A DNA stretch of 11,616 nt from Nitrolancea sp040255925 (GTDB taxonomy: Bacteria; Chloroflexota; Chloroflexia; Thermomicrobiales; Thermomicrobiaceae). The position numbers and the translations under genes are program-made. The notes below the pieces were generated by a model. That model had not been told where the DNA came from and did not search any database. It worked only from the letters and a program-made list of their open reading frames with translations. How positions within the stretch are numbered: position 1 is the stretch's first letter; each line of letters opens with the position of its first letter. The DNA is taken from NCBI GenBank assembly GCA_040255925.1, contig JBDZVX010000081.1:1-11616 (forward strand). The letters are read 5' to 3'. Below, in pieces: positions 5,982-11,616 of the stretch.

Positions 5982-7765
5982 GCTCCCCGATGGAGCAGCA
6001 GCTCCAGCCGGCGCGGCGCAAACCGTTCGACGACGATGATGACCAGACCGGTGACAACAAAGATTCCAGTCGTGGCGAGGATGGATCTGTAGAAGTGATC
6101 GGCTGACCAGACGAAGCTCAGGATCAGCAGGAGGCAGGTTCCGACCGCGAGAATAAGCCCGCTGATCATACCCACCAGGCCTGCCGTCGTGCTCACCTGT
6201 TGACGCGGGTTATCCCAGTCCAGCCGCGGCCAGATCAGGTTGATCAGCAGGAGGGCGCCAGACAGCGCAACGATCAGACTCGCGAACGTCAACGCGGCCA
6301 GCCCAGCCCGCGCCAGCGGCACGTGGAGGAACACCGTTCCCACACCCAGCAGCACTTCGATCAGGATCAGGACCGGGGCGGCGCAGAAGGCCCATTTCAC
6401 CCGGAGGATGTCGACCGGGCGAAGCGGCGCCAGCGCCAGGAGATACAACGCGCGACCCTCACGATTGATCATCGGCTGCGCGAGTAACAACAGCAGGAAG
6501 AAGGCTGTATACGCCAGAACCCCACAGAGCACGTAGGTGGGGACAGCACTGGAGCCCGGCATCGTGTCGGAGGGCATCTGCGTGAAGGCCTGATAGAAGC
6601 CGAAGCCCACGATGAGGAATGGGAAGAGGAGCCGGGACCAGACCGTTGGATCACGGCGCAGGACGAGCCATTCTTTCCTGAGTAACGGCCACCAGGGGAC
6701 TGACCGGTCCGGGTCATCACGGTCCGCCTGGGCAGCCGCGGTGATCGACACCGGCTGGATATGGTGTTTCCGACTGGTTGACTGCGCCGGGGAAGGGGAT
6801 GTCGCCGGCTCAGTCGGAACCGATGAGGCGCCGGTGCCGGCATCCACGGCAGCCGGACGGGGACGGGCGCGCCTACCGACCTCCTGATAGGTCGCCCAGC
6901 CAGTCGCGAAGAGCCGCGCCGAGAGGAGGACCGTTACTCCGGCAAGGAGCAGAGCCAGGAGGAGGGTGGCGGCGAGATAGGTCAGTCCCGAGCCAAGATG
7001 ACCGAGACCGACTTCGGCCAGTGCCCTGCCTGGCCAGGTGGTAGGCAGGCTGCTCCACCACACGCCGGAGGTATCCGTCAATAATGCGCGAAGCTGGTCG
7101 TCCGAGCCATTCTGTCCGGGCCGCCGGAAGACCATTTGGATTCCGATATAGACGATGAGGCCAAGGAGTCCGCCGAAAACCGTTGTGATCGTACGCGCTC
7201 GTGCCGGCGGCACCCAGCGCAGCAACAGCACGGCGAGCACGAAAGCCAACGATACCGGCACGATCGGGAGGAGGAGCAGGATGACGACCGCGGTCAGATC
7301 ATAGGCCAATCCCAGGCCCAGAGCCCGCCCCACTCCCACCAGGATGATGGTTCCAATAGTGACCAGAAGCAGGATGAACTGCCCGCAGGAAACCAGGAGC
7401 TTCTCCGCCATGATCAGCCGGGTGGAAAGCGGCGTCATCAGGAGGAGCCGCAGATCGCTGTCGTACGTCAACGCCCCCACAACCATGGGAATCGCCAGGA
7501 GAAACAGGGAGAGCATCGTAATAGACGAGAGCGAGATCAGCAGCGGGGTGAGCAGGAACTTTCCCAGCGGCGCGCTGACCACGCCGCTGAGCAGCGATTC
7601 GACGGTATAGGTCAGGAAACCTGCTGCCAGCAGGAAGACGATGTAGCGGGCCGGAAGGCGAGTCCGGGGCTTTTTTACGCCTCCACGCCCCGAGATTCCG
7701 CTCCGGAGCAGCAGCCGGGTCCGGAGGCGAAGCAATGTGCGGAGATCATGCATGATGCCGGTCAT
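5978..7765 (-). CDS. ABC exporter permease, ABC-2-like
   Basis: This 595-aa polytopic protein is the membrane half of an ABC export system. The N-terminal half has hydrophobic helices at about 41-60, 70-98, 125-148, 155-183, 195-212 and 262-285. A hydrophilic Pro/Ser/Thr-rich linker follows at about 300-357. A second half opens with LLRKEWLVLRRDPTVWSRLLFP, a signature typical of ABC-2-like exporters, and continues with about six more helices. The repeated-half design and length fit the large putative ABC-exporter permeases of Gram-positive and Chloroflexota-like genomes. Its ATG overlaps the ATPase stop (ATGA at 7765-7762), so the two are coupled. The substrate cannot be read from the sequence. 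Confidence 0.85.
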   Translation of the reverse strand: MTGIMHDLRTLLRLRTRLLLRSGISGRGGVKKPRTRLPARYIVFLLAAGFLTYTVESLLSGVVSAPLGKFLLTPLLISLSSITMLSLFLLAIPMVVGALTYDSDLRLLLMTPLSTRLIMAEKLLVSCGQFILLLVTIGTIILVGVGRALGLGLAYDLTAVVILLLLPIVPVSLAFVLAVLLLRWVPPARARTITTVFGGLLGLIVYIGIQMVFRRPGQNGSDDQLRALLTDTSGVWWSSLPTTWPGRALAEVGLGHLGSGLTYLAATLLLALLLAGVTVLLSARLFATGWATYQEVGRRARPRPAAVDAGTGASSVPTEPATSPSPAQSTSRKHHIQPVSITAAAQADRDDPDRSVPWWPLLRKEWLVLRRDPTVWSRLLFPFLIVGFGFYQAFTQMPSDTMPGSSAVPTYVLCGVLAYTAFFLLLLLAQPMINREGRALYLLALAPLRPVDILRVKWAFCAAPVLILIEVLLGVGTVFLHVPLARAGLAALTFASLIVALSGALLLINLIWPRLDWDNPRQQVSTTAGLVGMISGLILAVGTCLLLILSFVWSADHFYRSILATTGIFVVTGLVIIVVERFAPRRLELLLHRGA

Positions 7766-8532
7766 TCCGACGTCAGCGCCCGCGCCAGCTCCTGGTCCTC
7801 CTCGCCACCGGTCAGGCGCAGGAAGATATCTTCCAGGCTCTCATCGCGGCCGGCATTCGCGGTCCGGCGGAGCTGCTCCAGCGAGCCCTGAGCGATAATG
7901 CGGCCATGGTCCAGGATTGCCACCCGGTCGCAAATCGCCTGTGCGATCTCCAGGATATGCGTGCAGAGCATAACGGCTCGCCCACTGTCCGCCAGTTCCC
8001 GCAACGTGTCCTTGAGCAACCGGGCGCTACGGGGATCGAGCCCCACGGTCGGCTCATCGAGGAAGAGCAGCATCGGATCATGGATCAGCGCCCCACAGAG
8101 TGCGGTCTTTTGTTTCATGCCGTGGGAGTAGCCGGCAATCAGGTCATCGGCGGCAGCGGAGAGATCGACATAATCCAGCAGTTCATCAACGCGGGCGGCG
8201 ATATCGCCACCGACACCGTAGAGTCGCGCCATCAGCGTGATGAACTCGCGGCCGGTGAGCTTATCGTAGAGATACGGCTCGTCGGGCACGTACCCGATGA
8301 GCCGCTTGACGGTGGTCGGCTCGCGCTCCATATCGTGACCGGCGACCGAAACGCTGCCGGCGGTGGGGCGGAGCAACCCGGTCAGCATGCCGACGGTTGT
8401 CGTCTTTCCGGCACCGTTCGGACCGAGCAAGCCAAAGACCTCGCCGGCCTCGATCGACAAATCGATCCCATCGACCGCGGTGAAGGCTCCGAATCGTTTG
8501 ATCAATCCCTTGGCGGCCAGGAGCGCCGGCAT
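7762..8532 (-). CDS. ABC exporter ATP-binding protein
   Basis: This 256-aa ABC ATPase powers the permease encoded immediately downstream. Motifs are the Walker A GPNGAGKTT (37-45), the ABC signature as YSHGM (135-139, a variant of LSGGQ), Walker B LLFLDE (155-160) followed by the D-loop GLD, and the H-loop histidine H192 in CTH. The Q-loop position reads GYVPDEP, with no glutamine; this variant is common in CcmA/ABC-2 type exporter ATPases. The start at 8532 has AAGGAGAG just upstream. A longer frame to 8625 adds 31 residues without homology. The substrate is unknown. Confidence 0.95.
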   Translation of the reverse strand: MPALLAAKGLIKRFGAFTAVDGIDLSIEAGEVFGLLGPNGAGKTTTVGMLTGLLRPTAGSVSVAGHDMEREPTTVKRLIGYVPDEPYLYDKLTGREFITLMARLYGVGGDIAARVDELLDYVDLSAAADDLIAGYSHGMKQKTALCGALIHDPMLLFLDEPTVGLDPRSARLLKDTLRELADSGRAVMLCTHILEIAQAICDRVAILDHGRIIAQGSLEQLRRTANAGRDESLEDIFLRLTGGEEDQELARALTSE

Positions 8533-8875
8533 GGATCTCTCCTTATTATCCGCTCCCATCAACGGTGAATGACCGGAATGGGAGAAGCGTGTTTTGCTGA
8601 CATCGTGACCGGGATCGTACCACACCCCGGCAGTGGAACCGGTGGGTCATGGCCTGCCGAAGCACGCATCGGGTGTGCTGGCCGCCGCCGGAACGCGGCG
8701 ACGATCGCGCGGCACCCAGCGTGGAACCGGAAATGCGGATCGCGCCGCACGATCCATACGAAACTGGTCAGCCGAAATCGTGCTCGGTTTCTCCGGACGG
8801 CGTAGGGGGTGCTAGGCGTTCTTGGCGGGAGTGCCGGTACGCCACGTTGGCGGTGATAAGAAAGGAGAGGAGAAG
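8533..8875. other. Divergent intergenic region without a gene
   Basis: These 343 nt separate the leftward ABC operon from the rightward 60-aa gene, so promoters for both should lie here. I see the ribosome-binding sites at each end and a short inverted repeat GGATCG-7 nt-CGATCC (8737-8755), a possible operator. I see no -35/-10 pair good enough to list. The frames open across it look like chance frames of high-GC DNA. Confidence 0.6.
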
Positions 8876-9058
8876 ATGGTCGCGGACTGGGTGCAGGTCC
8901 AGCTGGGAGTGTTCGCGCTGATCGCCGCGTTCTGGATTCTGTTCGCGACGCGGTGGATGCATTGGATGAACCCCCGGCTGGCCAATCTGGGCTACCTGGC
9001 CACCGTCTTCTCGACCGTGTTCGGGCTGTTCTTGATCGGCACCGGCATCATCGGCTAG
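8876..9058 (+). CDS. Small two-helix membrane protein, unknown function
   Basis: This is a 60-aa protein with two hydrophobic segments, about 8-24 (VQLGVFALIAAFWILFA) and 39-59. They are joined by a short basic/tryptophan loop (TRWMHWMNPR). The ATG at 8876 is preceded by AAGGAGAGGAGAAG, a strong ribosome-binding site; the frame open from 8822 is less likely. Its stop is 7 nt from the stop of the convergent cupin gene. I do not recognise a family. Hydrophobic composition and the strong ribosome-binding site support it being real. Confidence 0.65.
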   Translation: MVADWVQVQLGVFALIAAFWILFATRWMHWMNPRLANLGYLATVFSTVFGLFLIGTGIIG

Positions 9059-9065
9059 CCAACGG

Positions 9066-9577
9066 TTATCGCTGAGGAACCGTCGGCCAGAGCTTGCGCC
9101 GCCGCCGGTGAAGCGAGAGATAGGCAAATGCCGNNNNNNNNNNNNNNNNNNNNNNNNNNNNNNNNNNNNNNNNNNNNNNNNNNNNNNNNNNNNNNNNNNN
9201 NNNNNNNNNNNNNNNNNNNNNNNNNNNNNNNNNACCGTCGGCCAGAGCTTGCGCCGCCGCCGGTGAAGCGAGAGATAGGCAAATGCCGACTCGCTGGAAT
9301 TCCGGACCGAACGCTCGGTCCCTTTTGGAATCATGATCGCCTGGCCGGTCTTCAGCGGGTATTCGGTCCCGTTCGCGACGATGATTCCCTCGCCATCGAC
9401 CACAACCATCAGCACATCCACCTCACGGTTGGTATGCGCATTGACCCCGCCGCCGGCTTCCAAACGAACCAGGTTGATATCCAGGTCTTCCGTTTCCAGG
9501 CCAAGGATCGCGCCCCGTCCACCGGCCGCGAGTCGCTCAGCCAGATTGAGAACCACCACTTGTCCCTCAGCGGTCAT
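9066..9577 (-). CDS. Cupin-domain protein, interrupted only by the assembly gap
   Basis: As written the gene is split by 100 Ns, but the 55 bases on both sides of the Ns are identical. Removing one copy plus the Ns leaves 357 nt, an intact 118-aa frame ending VPQR-TAA at 9066. It is a single-domain cupin (small beta-barrel): the region around residues 36-105 includes DGEGIIVANGTEYPL and GQAIMIPKGTERSVRN. The metal motifs are degenerate: motif 1 keeps H48 but has N50 and D54, and motif 2 has R89 where the last histidine should be. It may therefore be a ligand-binding rather than a metal-dependent cupin. It follows the replication-protein gene by 59 nt on the same strand and may be co-transcribed. 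Function unknown. Confidence 0.8.
9079..9288. repeat. 55-bp identical flanks on both sides of the N gap
   Basis: Bases 9079-9133 and 9234-9288 are identical over 55 nt and directly adjoin the 100 Ns. The cupin frame runs through both copies and is restored when they are merged. They are best read as overlapping contig ends that the scaffolder did not join, not as a biological repeat. Confidence 0.85.
9134..9233. other. Assembly gap, 100 Ns
   Basis: Exactly 100 unknown bases, the conventional placeholder length for a gap of unestimated size. The true gap is probably negative (a 55-bp overlap). Confidence 0.98.
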
Positions 9578-9636
9578 CTGCCCCTACCTTCCAGCTTCCA
9601 AATACAGCGCCGCATTCCTTCGATCATGCGCGCGGT

Positions 9637-11616
9637 TCACCGTGTCTCATCCGGCGATGGCCGGGGAGGTGCGTTCCCAGATGCCGGTAGGCGTTGCCAT
9701 TCGCTGCTGACTACGATTCGCGCCCGGACCGGCTGTTCGAGAATACCACGCAGCGCCATTTCGATCTCCGGAAGAAAGCGCGCCAGCCGGCGACCGGCCA
9801 GCGCATTGGACGCTCCAATAACGAGTGATCCATCGCCGTCCTGGGCGAGCAACACGGACGGACGAACCCAGGTCTCGTAATTGGCCGGTGTCAGCCGGCG
9901 GGAAAGCTCATCCTGGACGGCCGCCCACACCTGGAGATTGGTCAGGCCCCCGGCGAGCATGAACCGCGGGGGTGGTATCGGCTCGTTTCGCTCCGGCTCC
10001 ACCGCCAGCGGCCGGTTCGGATCGGCTCGTGGCGGCACCTTCAGAGATTCCGTCTCTTCGACACCGCCATCGGGCGCGATGAACCGGACCCGGACCGGCC
10101 GCCGCATGGCGTCACCCAGCTTACGGGTGACCAGATCAATGTATTGCGTCATCAACCGCGCGGCGATCTGCTGGGAGGAGACGGCCACCGTGACGGTACC
10201 CGACTGATAGCCGGCGATCGCGCTACCGGCAAAGAGACGTTCGAGTTCGGCGGGGTCGAGCGACTGGGAAAGGAGCCGGAGGGTGAACTCCCAGGTCCGG
10301 CGGCTGCCGAAGCCATGGGGCAGTGGGATATCCGGGGAGAGATCGAGAGCGCCTACTGGAGACGGCGCGGGCGCGCCGCCCGGCCGAAGACGATTACTCG
10401 GCTCCGCCGCCCAGCGCGCGAGGATCTCCCGGATGCGCTTGGGTGCCACGAAGCGCGAGCCGCTGTTGACCGCTTCCCGGATTGCCGCGACGAGCCAGTT
10501 GCCAGCGGTGGCACCGGCACGCCGAGCAGCAGCATCGAATTCCGTCTCAAGCTCCGCCAGCAGCTCACGTTCGAGTGGCGAGGCTTCGCGGCCGTTGGCC
10601 GCCGTGAAGCAGCTGAGCACCGCGGGTGCCACGTCGAGGACCGGCCCAGCGCTGGCAATCGCGGCCCGGTCGCCGGACGGAGATCCGCCGCCAGGGAATT
10701 TCCGTTGAGACGATCCAGTAGTAGTCGTTGTAGTAATCGTATCTTGGTAATACGTCGTGTTGCTCTCATCAACAATGTTCCGGTCTTCTTCGTTGCATTG
10801 TCCATCAATGGTCTCCTCTTCTGTGCCTAAACCTTCGTTGCCGGGGGCAACATCCATCTCCAAACCATCGTTGGCAGGAGCAAAAGCGGTCGCTAAACCA
10901 ATGTTGCTGGGGGCAACATCCGGGTTTGGATCGTTGTTGCTGCGTTCAACAGTGATCCTGGGGTCGTCCAATGTTTGTGCAACCATGGTTGCGCCATCGA
11001 CTTCCGGGTGATCGCTGCTAGCGGAAGCCGGTGGCTTTTCCGTGGACCCTATTCGTGAGCGGGAGGCATGGCCGGCTTTGGTGCGTGCCGACGCGCGGGC
11101 GTCTTCGCTGGCGGCTCGCGCCGCGGCCTGCTGCCAGGCCTCTCGCTGCCGGACAACCGGGAGTATCCGGTGCCAGACGTTATCGGGGTCGATCGGGGCG
11201 AAGCGGGGAGAGAAGATCCGGCGGACATAGCGGTAGACGGCGCGGTCGCGGTTGGCGAGCTCGGTGACGCGCAGGACATCGGCGGCGGTGAGGTCGAAGC
11301 CGTCGCGGTGGTCTTTGACGCGGTAGAGGTTATGCGGCACACGCCAGCGCCGGCCGCGCTCATCGACCCGCGTGACCATCTCCTTGCGGATCTCGATGAG
11401 ATCGAGCGCGACCAGGATTTTGTTGATCGTGATCAGTTCGGCGCGATCCTCGCCATAGAAATCGGCCTCTGACTGCTGGCTGGGGAAGGCGTAGCCCCGG
11501 TGAGGAGATTCCTCCCGCCTGTCTGTCCAAACGGTATATGAGTTGAGGAGTCCAACCCCTTTGAGGCCGATGAGCGGCGCGTACTGGGTGATGACACTGT
11601 TCCAGTGCCAGAACCA
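9637..11616 (-). CDS. Replication-initiator-like protein with DnaD-like and two DnaA-N domains (5' end outside window)
   Basis: The frame is open to the window edge, so 659 residues are visible and the start is missing; ATG 11379 is internal. Visible residues 1 to about 140 (FWHWNSVITQYAPLIGLKGVGL, and so on) look like a winged-helix DNA-binding region of the replication-initiator or DnaD-N kind. About 160-330 is a charged, disordered linker with an 11-residue repeat and a Thr run. About 341-402 (NWLVAAIREAV, KRIREILARWA) resembles the DnaD DDBH2 domain. About 439-513 and 558-637 are two DnaA-N-like domains; the second is clear (LQVWAAVQDELSRRL, ANYETWVRP). There is no AAA+ ATPase motif, so it is not DnaA. 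DnaA-N domains mediate protein contacts with helicase or DnaA. A role in loading helicase is inference. Confidence 0.75.
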   Translation of the reverse strand, partial: WFWHWNSVITQYAPLIGLKGVGLLNSYTVWTDRREESPHRGYAFPSQQSEADFYGEDRAELITINKILVALDLIEIRKEMVTRVDERGRRWRVPHNLYRVKDHRDGFDLTAADVLRVTELANRDRAVYRYVRRIFSPRFAPIDPDNVWHRILPVVRQREAWQQAAARAASEDARASARTKAGHASRSRIGSTEKPPASASSDHPEVDGATMVAQTLDDPRITVERSNNDPNPDVAPSNIGLATAFAPANDGLEMDVAPGNEGLGTEEETIDGQCNEEDRNIVDESNTTYYQDTITTTTTTGSSQRKFPGGGSPSGDRAAIASAGPVLDVAPAVLSCFTAANGREASPLERELLAELETEFDAAARRAGATAGNWLVAAIREAVNSGSRFVAPKRIREILARWAAEPSNRLRPGGAPAPSPVGALDLSPDIPLPHGFGSRRTWEFTLRLLSQSLDPAELERLFAGSAIAGYQSGTVTVAVSSQQIAARLMTQYIDLVTRKLGDAMRRPVRVRFIAPDGGVEETESLKVPPRADPNRPLAVEPERNEPIPPPRFMLAGGLTNLQVWAAVQDELSRRLTPANYETWVRPSVLLAQDGDGSLVIGASNALAGRRLARFLPEIEMALRGILEQPVRARIVVSSEWQRLPASGNAPPRPSPDETR
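10819..10983 (-). repeat. Five degenerate 33-nt units inside the replication-protein gene
   Basis: The linker encodes five 11-residue units in tandem: VAQTLDDPRIT, VERSNNDPNPD, VAPSNIGLATA, FAPANDGLEMD, VAPGNEGLGTE. The last three are clearly related. In DNA, several units carry a GTTGC-5 nt-GCAAC dyad (for example GTTGCCGGGGGCAAC). The tract and the 100 nt after it in gene direction are poorer in GC than the rest of the gene. Confidence 0.65.

Noticed and set aside
7136..7891. 251-codon plus-strand frame, Gln/Arg/His-rich
   Set aside because: It is a shadow of the ABC permease and ATPase on the other strand, with composition typical of antisense high-GC translation.
8533..8625. Longer start of the ABC ATPase
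   Set aside because: The first 31 residues have no ABC homology, while ATG 8532 has an ideal ribosome-binding site and begins at the conserved family start.
8768..9577. 269-residue minus-strand frame running through the Ns
   Set aside because: The N gap and duplicated flank shift the frame. Collapsing the overlap ends the cupin at 9066, and the rest is antisense to the 60-aa gene.
10819..10983. CRISPR-like array
   Set aside because: The 33-nt periodicity is in frame, degenerate, has no unique spacers and encodes a linker in a long open gene.

Overview
This is a high-GC bacterial window. From overall protein style (the DnaA-N type replication protein, the GH15 enzyme, the ABC exporter) I suspect a Chloroflexota/Thermomicrobia-like organism; that is an inference, not something I could test. 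The sequence is draft quality: a 100-N gap sits at 9134-9233, and single-base frameshifts break the first gene. Apart from the first gene and one 60-residue ORF, everything is encoded on the minus strand.

Layout. (1) 1-1440 (+): the 3' part of a GH15 glucoamylase/trehalase-like gene, broken by three +1 frameshifts and an extra stop-containing stretch. (2) 3961 down to 1456 (-): a sigma-70-like promoter, then a leader that I identify as a yybP-ykoY manganese riboswitch with a terminator/antiterminator expression platform. Behind it lie an 84-aa two-helix membrane protein, a YugP-type zinc metallopeptidase and a CaCA-family cation exchanger. This reads as a metal-homeostasis operon whose exchanger is a candidate Mn2+ exporter. 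(3) 5981 down to 4067 (-): a visibly more AT-rich island. It holds a HipA-like kinase overlapping by 4 nt a protein that joins a HipA-N/HipS-like region to a HIRAN domain, with one or two unlisted tiny ORFs in front. It looks like a split-HipA toxin-antitoxin or defence module. (4) 8532 down to 5978 (-): an ABC exporter, ATPase followed by a large permease with an ATGA overlap. (5) 8533-8875: a divergent intergenic region without genes. (6) 8876-9058 (+): a 60-aa two-helix membrane protein, convergent with a cupin gene (9577 down to 9066, -) that is split only by the N gap. The gap flanks share 55 identical bases, and collapsing them restores an intact 118-aa cupin. (7) 11616 down to 9637 (-): a replication-initiator-like protein running off the window edge. 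It has an N-terminal winged-helix-like region, a disordered linker with an 11-residue (33-nt) repeat, a DnaD-like segment and two tandem DnaA-N-like domains.

The points most worth following are the Mn riboswitch and its unusual cargo, the HipA-like kinase/HIRAN pair with its hidden small ORFs, and the composite initiator whose gene carries an iteron-like repeat array.
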